A DNA stretch of 64,000 bases from Symbiodinium natans (taxonomy: Eukaryota; Sar; Dinophyceae; Suessiales; Symbiodiniaceae), in NCBI GenBank assembly GCA_905221605.1, contig CAJNDS010002262.1, positions 469,873-533,872 of the forward strand, in the 5' to 3' direction. The position numbers and the translations under genes are program-made. Shown here one piece after another: positions 49,001-60,701 of this stretch. A model generated the notes under the pieces. The model saw only the letters and a list, made by a program, of their open reading frames with translations. It was not told the DNA's origin and did no database searches. Each line of letters begins with the position of its first letter. The stretch's first letter is position 1.

Positions 49001-52000
49001 GTATCCCGAAGCCTCGTTCCCGCAAAGCGTTGTGCAACGAAACCGTTGCCGGAGCCAGCTCAGGTACCAGCCCTGGCCCAGGAGCTCAGGACGGTGTCAG
49101 TTCGTGGCCGAACCGCAACACGAACACACCAACGTGTCGGGTCCAATGTGGGCTTAAAAGGCTGCTTCTTAGGAGTCATTTTTTTGCTGGTTGGCTCACA
49201 AGTTGAGCCACGCCCAACCCCCCCACATGTGCAGGCGACTCCTCACCTCCGGAGCCTCATCATTGGACCAGGCACCTCTCGAGTTCTAAGAGCTTCTGAT
49301 GTTGAGGGGCTGTTGCTGTACTTGAGCTTCTGGGGGCTTCTGCTCTCAGAAAAGAAGCCCAGAAAAGAAGCCCAGAAACCCCGAAAGTGCCTTGGCAGCC
49401 CTCCCGGAGTCGTATTGCCAGCGAGATGGGCGAGGCCGCTGCGAGCAGGCCTCTCTGGAACTCTTGGGTCTCAAGGTTATGCCCATCAAAAAGACCTCGA
49501 TATCCCCTGGTCTAGATCTGCCGCTCTTTCTTGCTCTACAGCACAGGCAAAGCAGTCCATGACGGTAGCGACTGGGAGAAATTGATTCTCTCCTATCAGC
49601 AAGCCTTCCTTCGGCCTACATCAGGACTACATCCACTAACACAGCGGCGCTGGGTATCCAGCCTGCCGAGGCCAACGACTCGACCGAATTCCGCAGCAGC
49701 GACACGGCCTCTTCCGCCGAGTGGGCGATCTCGATGCACAGCCTGCAAATCACAGATTCAAAACAAATCCTCCCTCCAAGATACGTGAGAACCTAGACTA
49801 TGCCTTGGTGCAAACGTGAAGAAGCGGCGGCGCTCCTATTTTCAGAACCAAAGGTTTCAGACCCAGGCACGTTCATGAAAACCCAACCATCGCAGGACAG
49901 AGTCTCATGCACCTTACCCAGAGCCCTCGGAGCAGGTCCTGGGCTTCAGCATCCTGTGAAGCGTTGTAACCTGTGACGCGAGCTCGGATCATTCAAAGAA
50001 TAAGCCTCTTTCAGGCACAGGCACCTCTGAATGAAAGCCAGAATTCGGATGGTTCACGAGGTCGAGCGCCTCGGTCCGTGCTGCAACTGACATCGAACCC
50101 AAACCGATACCCAGGGACTCCAAAACCCTTCCACCACATAAGGAACCCTCTAAGGAATATTCCTTCAGGGGTATACAACAGTATGCTGGAGTCTCTGGCT
50201 TTCAGCCCTAAACCCTGCCTGCTGCTGGGAAGTTCAGGACTCGTCGCAAGGCGTGCCTGAGGCGAAAAAGTTCCTTTCTGGAAAAAGTCACTATTGTATA
50301 TACATATATACATAAGTAGAACATTGTACTATGTGTATATACAAATATTAGAATATACCCTATTTTTTTGCAGTTAGGCCCATCCCTAAACAAACCGGAG
50401 AAGACGGTGCCTCGGCTGAGCGCATTTCAGCTTGGGCCGTGGCAGCGACTGGAGGTAGAGGAAGGTTAGCACACCAAGCGGCCTACGAACACAAACAACA
50501 GAGCTTTGAAAACTTCAGATGTCATCAGGCTTGAGGCGCTTAGGGCCTTTGGAGTCTTATGGCTTCGGGCCCTCCGGCATTTGGCTTTTGTGCTCTCGGG
50601 TTGCCGGGTCGTAGCACTTGGGGCTGTAGCTTCCAGAGAAATGGAACTGTCTTGTGCACAGGCTGGGATACTCGAATTAAGACCTTTTGGGGGGCCTCTT
50701 CGCCTCGCCCCACCGAAAGACAGCGCAGAGGGCTCCAGAGAAGCAAAGTCGAAGAGCTTCGCGGCGAGCTTGCTGCTTCCTCGAGTTGTGCCAAATTGCA
50801 AAAGACCCTGGCTGTGAACTGCAAAAATGATCACATGGCGAACGTGTCAGACATAAGACAATCGGCCAAGTTGCCGTAGATTAGCCTTGCATGCCACGTG
50901 ATTGGCCACACACCACGGAAGAAGCAGAACTTAAACAACTAAGGGTAGTGAATGCGTTTAGCGTCGCTTCACATTGTCTCCTGCCGAGAGGCACAGGATC
51001 TGTCCTCGACTCCATGTGCCACAAGAAGATCCTAACGTCGTCAGGCACGCACGACCCCCGGGTGCATAACAGGAAGCTTGGCAGAGCATTCGATTTAACC
51101 CAGGCAAGGATCAAGGCAGCATATGCCAAAGCAAACCCTGCAGGACAAAGAAGTTTCACCTGAGCAAGTCCGCTTCAAGTATTCCTATGCGAGCATCGGA
51201 TCAAGATCCAAACGAGCGTCTTCCGTTTGGTTCATGACAAAGTGGGAAAAGCAACTTTTACATTTAGTGGCAAGTCCAAGATGCATGTGCCAGCTCCTGG
51301 CTATCCTTGCCAAAGCTCAGGAGTTCTTTCTTTCATTTAAAGATCTTGAACAGGCCGCAACAGACCGACACATCATGCACATCCATTCCCTCAGCAAGTG
51401 GCAACATATGGCAAGGAACTGGACCATGCGGCTTCGGCACTCGGTAGATAATCTCATCGGCGAATTTGATGAGAAACCTGCGAATGTTTGTTGAACAAGT
51501 GCCCAGATGAAGACTTTTTAGCAAACAATCACCTTGCACTGTCTCTAGTACCAGTCTGTTTCCTGACTCATTCCCCGCTTTCTTTCTCTGAGTGATGCAA
51601 CTTCAACCCTTCCTAACTTGTACCTCACAAACTCAAGCCCAGCTCCCGCCCGTACGGTGCGAATGGCAGGCCGCGGCTGCAATCATAGCTAGCTGCACAG
51701 GCCAAAACCTGACCAGCAATCATTCTCAACAAGAATCAACAACATCTTCCCTGAATGGCTACGGCATGTTGAGGCCACTGCAAACACAGCGTGGAAAACA
51801 GAAAACGATTTCGCACGCTTCCAGCATGGCGAGCAGTGCCTCCGAAGCTCGCGCGTGCAAATCTCGCCATGGAAGCGACGTGGAGTTGTAATCTGGGCCT
51901 GGGCAACGTGGAACATACTGCGCATGTCTGCCGTGCAGCATCTTGCGCTGGGGTCACGGCACAACTCCAGCTGCCATCCCATCAGATTTGCATTAGATCT

Positions 52001-52410
52001 GTCTCACACTTATATAAGGGAGAAAGGTCGTTGGCACACTCCGCAAAGAACCTGGTCCACAAATGCCAAAACAAAACAATCCTACATCAAGCTATCATAG
52101 CTTGCCATTTGGTGGTGCTTGAGGAAGCGGCGCTTCGACTGCAGCACTGGTAGCAAACATGTGCCAATGTTGTGGCCACTACAACACATGTGACATAGGC
52201 CCATTTCTTCAGCAGCCGACGCTGCAAGCAGCTGGCTAAATGCCAACGTCACTCAGCGTTTGTTGTGTTGATAGCAACTTCATCCCCGGCTTTGCCGGGC
52301 GGGCGATTGCTGCTGAAATTAATTTGCTGAAGGCCATTCGCTTGACGAAAAGCCGTCATGAGCTTGTCAGTTCGACCCCGCTCTTTTTGTCATGGCTAAT
52401 TCACTTGTAC

Positions 52411-54120
52411 CTAGGGGGCGTGCCGGGAGTCGACTCGGGATTCATCCATGGCCTGGCCTTCCATCTGCGCGATGAGGAAACCGCACCCCACCCAGGTGAC
52501 GATGATCATTGCAAACATCACCAAGACGAAGAAGAAGTGCAGAGCGCTGAAATGGTTCAGACCGTCATTCCAAGTGCACGTTATGGGGAAACATGGTATG
52601 GGAATCTCGAAGAAACCTTGGATGATGGAGTTCACTTAATTGCATCACGTTTTTCAGTCCCTGTCATGCTTGTGACTTGTGGCAATGATGCGAGAACCTG
52701 TTAAAACGGAGCTACAGAAGTCAACCGACAAATCACCCTCGAGTTCCTACAACTGCTGGCCGCGCAGCCCAGCCAAAGATGAAGAGTCGGTGGCTGCGCA
52801 CCAACTGGAAGATCGTTGCAGGTGTGCCTGGAAATGGGCAAGAAACCGGTACAAGATCCATCTACAATAGGCAATACGCATGAACACAACACAGCCAAGC
52901 TACAGTATCTCTTGGAGAGTCACAGTGCAGTTGGGATCCACCTTCTCGTGTGTGAGCTTCTGCCCGGCAAGCACGTCCTTCTCGATCATGTCAACAAATA
53001 GGTTTTTGTCCAGGTTGCATCTCTCTCGGTAGAATCTCGCTTTATGATCTAAAACTGGGAATAACACTCCGAAATTGTTTATAACGGCGATCTCCGAATA
53101 CCGCTGGAAGCACGCCCCACAGTAGAAATGTGAAGACATGAAGGCCCCTGACACGATCAGAAGTATCAGAAATAGTTGGCGCACGCACACTGCTTTGGCA
53201 CGAATGAACCTGTCGATGTTGGCAAGCTTTGCCTCGTCAGGCTCTTGTGACCTAAAGCCGCTGCTATCGAGCAACTCATAGGCCTGCTTGAAGTCCGCAG
53301 CGCTTTGATAAGGGATCAGTTCACCTGTCCTTGAACTCTGGATGGTAAGATCGAAGGCGCCAAGCCCACGGCTGGGCTTCGAATGCTCCTGTATGTCGAG
53401 CAAAATCCATGCAGGGAGTGGGAAAGTGTAATTTTTTCTGCAAGGCTCCATACGAATGCGGACTGCACCATCTTCGTTCACCATCCAGTACAACAACATC
53501 TTAGGGCTTACATAACAGTCGCAAATGTCCTCACTTCCCACTGAATGCATTTTCTTCACACAAAACCGCACATTGCTCTCCAAGGGCGAAGACCTCACCT
53601 TGATGATGAGGGTATCTGGAAAGGCCACGACTTTGGGCTCGCAATTTTCCACCACTGCCGTGATTTGTGGTGGATTGCTGCTTGTTTCAACCGTCAAGTA
53701 GTAATCGCCAGCACGAGTTGCCGGGACATCGCCGACAACTATGTTCGTAAGTTCGATCGGAATCTGGGCGACGCCCAAGGTCTGTCCAAGCAAACGCAAA
53801 AGGTTCTTGCCTTTGCTACTGCGGAAAGGCCAACAAGACGAAGATGTCAAACTCCGCGTCCATTCACACTCGCATGTCCCACAGCACGTAATCAACTGCC
53901 AGAGTGTAGAATTCAAATCGAAGTGTAAGCGATCGTCCCCTGTCAACAATGTGATCACGCGGTCCCTGTACAAGTAAAGGAAATACAAGCCAACAACGAT
54001 CAACGCCATAACCATGATGTGGTTTGCGTCCGCGACGATGTCAAATGCCAAAGCCGGGACCACCAACTCTGCGAAGCACCATGTTGCCAACCAAGCTCTG
54101 GTCCAACACATTGGCCGCAT
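52411..54120 (-). CDS. Multi-pass membrane protein with a possible C2-like domain
   Basis: One long exon runs from ATG at 54120 (MRPMCWTRAWLATWCFAELV) to about 52910. Two hydrophobic segments follow near the N-terminus (FAELVVPALAFDIV; IMVMALIVVGLYFLYLY), then a Cys/Trp-rich stretch. A beta-rich region (IPIELTNIVVGDVP, DYYLTVETSS, DTLIIKVRSSPL, VRFCVKKMHS) looks like a C2-type sandwich. A third hydrophobic segment (LFLILLIVSGAFMSS) comes later. Further exons probably lie at 52745-52835 (IFQLVRSHRLFIFGW) and 52480-52545 (ALHFFFVLVMFAMIIVTW, another membrane helix). The long first exon is unlike the short exons of DRC2 and DDX47. The domain call is inference; the protein is unnamed. Exon joins after 52910 are not fixed. 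Confidence 0.65.
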
Positions 54121-54371
54121 TTCTACTCTTCTTACTCTGGCCTCCGGACTGCAATCGTTGCAAGCTGAGCCAAAAACTCGGTGCAAACTCAAGTGTGGCT
54201 GGACATTTGGTCATGACAACTATGAACCGCCGGTTGAATAAGCGACTCTGCATAATCCTCTGGTACGAAAAGTCTATGAAAGTCTCAAAGACAACGGACT
54301 AAGTGATTTCCGCATGTTGCTTGCGTCCCCAAACGTATGTCACAAGCACAAAGTAACCGTTCTTCTCAGCG

Positions 54372-54902
<531 letters not shown>

Positions 54903-54903
<1 letters not shown>

Positions 54904-54942
54904 TTCATTTCATTTCATTTCATTTCATTTCATTTCATTTCG
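54903..54942. repeat. ATTTC pentanucleotide array
   Basis: Eight perfect copies of ATTTC directly follow the CAA/CAC tract. Confidence 0.95.
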
Positions 54943-57280
54943 GACGCATGCGCGGGTCATGTCCCACACCTTGGCGGGCATCGAGGGTGAAAAAGGTGTC
55001 TCCTATCTGTGCAGGGCCTGGTATCAGTCCGATTACGCTCTGACTCTGACGTCTGTGCAGTTGAGATCTGTATAGTTGGGTTGCGACTTGCTGCGAGATC
55101 GGTCTTCAGTCCATAGCGCACATCCATCTTCTGAGATCTGCCATACCACGTCTTCTATCAGGCATCGAGCAGTTACAGCCTTCACACGCACCGAGACTAC
55201 TTCCCTTCCAACCTACAGGACGCTCACAGGATGGGAGCTTCTGGGTGGATTTTCTTGGTTTCTATAGGTGGTTCATGTGGGTGATTCTGATGTGCGGTTC
55301 AGTCCAGTTCATGCACCCGGAAAGCCTTACTAATAGAGGTTGTATTCATGAAGGTTATTGTTCCCTTGATTCTATAGGGTCATTAACTGGTTCTGGAGAG
55401 CGTACCACAAGCCCCTTCATGAATGGTTGCTTTTACTTTGTTCGTGCTTACATTCACTGCACGCGTCATTCTATTCCTTGTCAGTTCATTTCATTCTTGC
55501 TTCGTATTAATATTAAAAGAGCGTAGTGATTACGGATACAAATGAAGAGAGTGAAAAGAACGTAATGCGTGAGCCGTGTAAACTTGCGAACGAAACAAGA
55601 CTATGAAATTTACACGCGCGAATAAAATAATGTGTGCGCGTTTTAATTTAGTTTATTCTCTTCTTCGACCTCAGGCGCTGAAGCGTGCTTCAACTTTGTA
55701 CCGAGTTCAACAGTATCTGAAAACGGCCAGAACCACAGGGCATCCGCAGTAAAGAACGGCTGGCGGTTTCAGCAACAAGAACACCAGCTCTTGAGAGGAG
55801 AGCTCCTAGAGATCTTTGAAGACGCTCTACTACGACAGGTGAACAATGTTTCTTCCGGGCTACTGCCAAGCCAGACCTCCGACTCCGACAGATTGCAGCC
55901 AGGACTTTTAGAGGTGTGGCACTTTGCTTCTATCAAATCATCAATCCGCTACATGAAGACATCTATGAAGAGCCAAACCTTTCAGTAGCATACAAAATGC
56001 TCACCTTCCTGCATCGCAGACAATTTAAATCTTACTTGTTAGCTTGCGAAGCAGCTATCTTAGTTTTTCTCACGGAGAAAACTGCTCACGGAGAAAGTAA
56101 ACTGGCGCAGAGAACCCTGCGACTGTACATTCCTCTCACGACATCCAGGCAGCTGTCCAGGAAGTGAAAGCATGCTGATAACTGAACCGCTTGATGACGA
56201 CTTGTCCTGTCACAGCAAGTGTCAGCTTGTCTTCATCTCCCAGGCGATCAGAAACTACACCAATGAAGGCTGAGGACTCAACTCATTCCAGTTCAAAGAC
56301 GCGAACTCCACAGTTGGACACTTTTGAATCTGTTTGACACGTTATTTTGGAAGAGGATTGCCACAGCCTCAGCTGGCAAGTCTGCGCGGTGCAGCCGTTT
56401 GTGTTCCAGCGCTTCATGTCTGCAGGCAGCTGGCAGTGTGCAGGCAGCAAGTGCATTATCTTTTTGGCTTTCATGCAGCCGCTGCAGAAGATCAAGTAAA
56501 AGTGTAAAATCTGAAAAGCTCAGAATGGGATGCTTCGTTGCGGTTTTGCTGCTGCTGTGCAGAAGGTGATCCCTTGCACACGAGCAGCATTCTTACCGAT
56601 GAAGCTGCAGAATTGGGATGCCAGCGATCAGAATGCGTTATTGCATTGTCTGCAGGTTTTCTGAAAGCCGCATGTCCAGGTTAATGACCGAGGCTTCCGG
56701 GAAAGGCCCTTAAATACCATTGTGGGCACAGCGGACTTGCCGCAATGCACAACTCTTGCACTGGAAAGTAATGCAAAAGCCCTCCACTTTGGGCGTTGCT
56801 TGAGAACGGCTGCACACAATCCCAATTCTTCAGAACTCACAAGTACGAGGAATGTTCTTAGGTGCTCCTCTCTTCTTCTCCCCGTTAAAGGGCATGGCAT
56901 GAAAGTACAGTACGCAAAAACCACCAACTTTGATGAAAAGAGGTGGGCACAGAAAACCCAAGTTGAGAGGCACTTTTATGGAGGCCTAGTACCTGGGCCT
57001 TCTTCGCGCCGTTTACGCCCGCGTCTCAAACCCCCCTTTCAAGCCCCCCTTGAAACCTCCCTTTGCAGCTTCCTCTGATCCCTTGAAGCCCCCCCTTGCA
57101 GCCTCCCTAGCCTCCACTAGAAAACATGGGGTTTTGCTTAGCCCCTTGCCACACGCACTGGAGATGGGAGGCGTCGGGAACTCGCAGGCCGAAGCCGCTT
57201 CCCTTACAAGACATGGGGTTCTTGGCCGAGCCCGTGCCACAACAAAAAAAACATATTCAAGCCAAAAACATGCTGCTGCG
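54943..57280. other. 2.3-kb stretch without a supported gene
   Basis: Short frames exist on both strands, none with convincing borders. A CCTCAG acceptor at 55669-55674 followed by an open plus-strand frame (LKRASTLYRVQQYLKT) is the best candidate for a plus-strand exon, but nothing supports it further. At 56985-57070 the sequence CCTGGGCCTTCTTCGCG..GCGTCTCAAACC begins the repeat island and is nearly repeated at 61745-61800. Confidence 0.4.
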
Positions 57281-57700
57281 TCGTAAAAAGTCTCCACTCC
57301 TCTGATTTTCGAACAATGAAAAACAAAAACAAAACAAGATTTCAGGGAGGTGGAATTTAAACTAGAATCCCTTCTCTTTCTTCCTTAATTTTTCGAATAA
57401 CGAAAAACAAAAAACAAAAAAATTCGAGGGGCGTAGAATTTAGAATAACTTCCCTTCTCTCTTCTCCTCGGATTTTTCGAATAATGAAATACAAAAAACA
57501 AAAAAGATTCGGAGGTGGAATTTAGAATACGTTCCCTTCCCAACAACAAGTGAATGGGGGCTCCACTCCTCTGATTCTCGAACAATGAAAGACAAAACCA
57601 AAAAAAAAGATTCGAGGGAAGTGGAATTTAAACCCCTCTCTCTTCTCCTCTAATTTTTTTTCAAAGAACCAAATACAAAACCAGAAAAGTTCAAGTAGGA
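57281..57700. repeat. Four diverged copies of an AT-rich unit of about 100 bp
   Basis: Each copy carries TTTTTCGAATAATGAAAAAC or a variant, an A-rich run, GATTCGAGG..GTGGAATTTA and CCCTTCTCTCTTCTCCTC. Copies begin near 57295, 57388, 57472 and 57570. No coding potential is evident. Confidence 0.7.
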
Positions 57701-57738
57701 CGACAAGAAGCAAGGAGGCATGGATTTTAGAACAATTT

Positions 57739-58005
57739 TTTTTTCTTGCCCCCCTTGAAGCTCCCTTAAAGTCCCCTTAAAGCCCCTTAAAGTCCCCCTT
57801 GAAGTCCCCTTGAAGCTCCCCTTGAAGTTCCCCTTGAAGCCTTCAAGTCCCCCTTCAAGCCCCCATTGAAGCTTCCCCTTAAAGTTTCCCCTTCGAAGGT
57901 CGAAGCCCCCTCGGGCCCTTCAAGAGGAACCCTTCAGGAAACCCTTAAAGCCCCCTTGAAGCCCCCCTTAAAGCCCCCCCTTAAGACCCTTTGCTAAAAG
58001 GGGGA
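57739..58005. repeat. CCCCCTTGAAGC minisatellite, left copy
   Basis: Many imperfect copies of CCCCTTGAAG and CCCCTTAAAG are packed here. The same unit fills 61780-62030 and, more briefly, 57040-57110 and 63318-63425. Confidence 0.85.
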
Positions 58006-58410
58006 AGGATTGCCAATCAGCCAGCATTTGCATTACATCCTTCTTCCCAGCAACGGTTCAAGTTTGATCTTATTCTGGACAAGAAAAACGCGGAAGATGG
58101 CAGGATCACACCCGATCCCAAGCAGCCATGGCGGAACACTGCTGAAAGGTGGAACACAACAAAATGAAGCGCGGCAGTTCAGTTTGTCTGACTTTGCTGT
58201 GCACTCTGCATCTTTGCCAAGTGATCGGTGGCCTGCAAGCAACATTTTGCACCGGTCGGCAAGTTCTCGCCATGCGCACAGCACTTCTTGGATTTAGAAG
58301 GCAGCTTACTCGACGTCGCGCCAATCTTAAGGTGGTCGCTCTAAAAAAGAGTCGAAGGGACCCGTCGCTCTTACTACTCAGTCCATGTTTCTGCTTCTGC
58401 CTTCACGCTT

Positions 58411-58745
58411 TAAACTGCTCCCGGAAACCCGTACAGGGAGCAGTTTAAGAGGCCTCATAACTGGGCCTGCTTCGCAGAGGTTTCAGGAAGCAGTTTAAGA
58501 GGCCTCATAACTGGGCCTTCTTCGCGAGGTTCCAGGGAGCAGTTTAAGAGGCCTAATAACTGGGCCTGCTTCGCAGGGGTTTCAGGGAGCAGTTTAAGAG
58601 GCCTAATAACTGGGCCTTCTTCGCGAGGTTCCAGGGAGCAGTTTAAGAGGCCTAATAACTGGGCCTGCTTCGCAGGGGTTTCAGGGAGCAGTTTAAGAGG
58701 CCTAATAACTGGGCCTGCTTCGCAGGGGTTTCAGGGAGCAGTTTA
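58411..58745. repeat. 49/50-bp tandem repeat, six full units, left copy
   Basis: CAGTTTAAGAGGCCT occurs at 58441, 58491, 58540, 58590, 58639 and 58689, with a truncated seventh start at 58739. Two unit types are seen: one with GGGCCTGCTTCGCAGGGGTTTCAG (50 bp) and one with GGGCCTTCTTCGCGAGGTTCCAG (49 bp). They alternate in the first five units. At the left end TAAACTGCTCCC (58411-58422) is the inverted complement of GGGAGCAGTTTA, giving a 12-bp palindrome arm. The same units recur on the other side of the transposase at 61628-61745. Confidence 0.92.
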
Positions 58746-59342
58746 AGCCGGGCGCGGCGTGACAAGTGGCAATGAAAGAAAAGAAAAAGTTTCTTCTTTC
58801 TTTAGGCGCGGCGCCAGCCGCGGCGGCGACCGCCGCGCATGGCGCCGCGCCTTCACGGAAGAGCTGCGCCGCCAAGAACAACCTGCCACCTCTGGCGCCG
58901 CGTCTGTTTAAGCAAGCACCGCCCACAGTGCCATAGCCAGTTCTCTGCGCCTACTCTCTCTAACCTCTAACCCGACTCGAGCACGTTAGCAGCAAACGCC
59001 CAACCCTACCGCGACCCCCCAGCAACAGAAGAGCATGGAACCTTTTTGCGCATTTCTTGCGAAACAGAAACGCTTGAGCTTGTCACTCATCGTCGAACAA
59101 GGCCGACTGCAGGCTACACTCCTCTTCGGAGATGTGCTGGTCGCCTTGAGCGTTCTGCGACTCCTGCTCTGGTTGGGCAGAAGCCTTGAACATGGGCTGG
59201 AACACAGACAGAGCGGCCAAAGATGCACTGCCGCTCTCGGTCCTCTCGGCCCGTCGCACAGCCCCGAAAATTTGAAACACATCGGAGCCTGAAAACCAAA
59301 ACTGCAACTGGAACAAACGAACTTTCTGGTTCAGCTGCTTCT

Positions 59343-60701
59343 CTAAAGCATCCGCACGCTCGGGAGTCGGCCCCACGTGTTGAAGGCCTGTCTTCCGACC
59401 TTCCGGCGAAAGGAACTGAAGAAGCCGTCCATCTTCTGCGTTCCTCCCACCACGTCTTTCTCATCCCACTCACGTCCATTCCAAAACTTCACATGGAAAT
59501 TCTTCGTGAACTCGGGATGCGGAGGCTTGTGGCGAACATTTGTGTGAGCTAGCTTGAACTGGCTGAACTGCCGCCCTTGCAAGGTTCCGTCATACAAGGG
59601 CCCCTCTGGCTGGTCCAATTGCTTGTACGCCTTTGCTGAATCGGTGTGGCAAATGCTGCCACACTCCAAGCGTGGCTTTCCAGTTGAAGTGACCATGACG
59701 GAGCGCAACTCTTCCAAACTGAGAGGGCCTCCACCACCTTGACCACCTTGACTCAAGCGGTAGGGGAGCTTTGCGATGTAAATCTTGGAGGAGCCACGCC
59801 TGACCATGCCGATGAAGCGAAGCCAAAGAACTGAAGTGTTCAACCCAGCACTGCGAAAAGCAACCTCGTCAATTTCAACATCCATGCCGGGCCCACCCAC
59901 AGTCAGTTCTTCGTTCATTTTCTCCACCAAAGGGCACAGCCAACTTCGAAAAGCATCCCACTGCTCTCGAACCGTTCTGGAATCCAAGCCCAATATCAAT
60001 CCAGCTTGATCCGGAGACAAATTCAAAGTGCACATCAGCCACAAACAACCAACTGCAGATCGAAGAGCAATTCGCTTGCAAAACAAGTCTCTGTCTTGCG
60101 CAACGACACTTTCAGAATATCTGCACTTGCGGCATCGCACCAAACATGAATTCTCTCGATCCTCAAGCTTCCAATCCTTCTTCTCACACTTGGGACACAC
60201 GTTCTCGCGAATGTCTTTGCAAATTCCAAGCTCGTAGAGAATTTCTGCAATCTCATGGGGCTTGCTGGTCAAAATTCCATCCAAGCTGTAGCGATTTTGA
60301 ACTGCGCTGCGAGCAAACACCGCAGAACGTCCCCGCTTTCGGCCAGGACTCTCAGCACGCGGATCTGTGTACGGCCGCTTGCCCTTGTTCGTTGCCGGCT
60401 GCTCTGACTGCTTCTCCAAATTCTCTTCTGCATTCTTCTGCTTCTCCCTCTCGATCTTCTGGCGAAAATGGACCTCCATTTTGGAAGGCTGCGGTCTTGA
60501 GGCATCGGCTTCAGATGCGGAAGATTCATTTCGATCTCCAGGCTGTCGTTTCTTGCTGTGACGAGCAATCTTTGCTCTGGAAGTTGCTTTGGCCTTGGCT
60601 TTGACTTTTGGAGAAGCTCGAACACGATCGCGTCCTGCAGTTCCCATGGAAACTTGACCTCCATGTTCCCAGCGGGCAGCCATTGCAAGTGTTTTTGCCA
60701 T
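59343..60701 (-). CDS. Transposase-like protein, IS1595/ISXO2/Merlin type
   Basis: From ATG at 60701 an uninterrupted frame gives about 452 residues. The first third is basic and low-complexity (KVKAKAKATSRAK; EREKQKNAEENLEKQSEQ). A zinc ribbon follows (CPKCEKKDW...CLVRCRKCRYSES), then a helical segment (LSPDQAGLILGLDSRTVREQW). After that comes a DDE-type core with MDVEIDEVAF (first acidic residue), WLRFIGMVRRGSSKIYI, ICHTDSAKAYKQL (second Asp) and GGTQKMDGFFSSFRRK, where the third acidic residue would be Asp rather than the usual Glu or Asn. Zinc ribbon plus this core is the ISXO2-like architecture. No terminal inverted repeats or target duplications could be set, but identical minisatellite families lie on both sides. 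It could be an active element, a relic or a host-adopted copy. Confidence 0.8.
   Translation of the reverse strand: MAKTLAMAARWEHGGQVSMGTAGRDRVRASPKVKAKAKATSRAKIARHSKKRQPGDRNESSASEADASRPQPSKMEVHFRQKIEREKQKNAEENLEKQSEQPATNKGKRPYTDPRAESPGRKRGRSAVFARSAVQNRYSLDGILTSKPHEIAEILYELGICKDIRENVCPKCEKKDWKLEDRENSCLVRCRKCRYSESVVAQDRDLFCKRIALRSAVGCLWLMCTLNLSPDQAGLILGLDSRTVREQWDAFRSWLCPLVEKMNEELTVGGPGMDVEIDEVAFRSAGLNTSVLWLRFIGMVRRGSSKIYIAKLPYRLSQGGQGGGGPLSLEELRSVMVTSTGKPRLECGSICHTDSAKAYKQLDQPEGPLYDGTLQGRQFSQFKLAHTNVRHKPPHPEFTKNFHVKFWNGREWDEKDVVGGTQKMDGFFSSFRRKVGRQAFNTWGRLPSVRML

Larger units (their letters stand above)
37378..52400 (-). other. 15-kb stretch with scattered unassigned minus-strand exons
   Basis: I could not name any gene in this interval. 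Exon-like segments with AG acceptor and GT/GC donor on the minus strand are visible at about 38450-38610 (VSEAALAEVPKFASILREHL), 40840-40885 (IRGQISWEEFLQR), 41060-41140 (LFDWPALSSWLREAGFPSR) and 42250-42620 (MKEMRVPDPAELQKSDLCWH; EVSVLAEASRCLELLSAVD). Others lie at 44130-44190 (SAEFTLYITVLDVLG), 47507-47549 (NILELEFDR) and 48690-48830. Plus-strand frames of similar length lack such borders. Between 49 and 52.4 kb I see nothing I can support beyond open frames. Confidence 0.4.

Noticed and set aside
58441-58738. CRISPR array
   Set aside because: The 49/50-bp units are contiguous, with no unique spacers, and the genome is eukaryotic.
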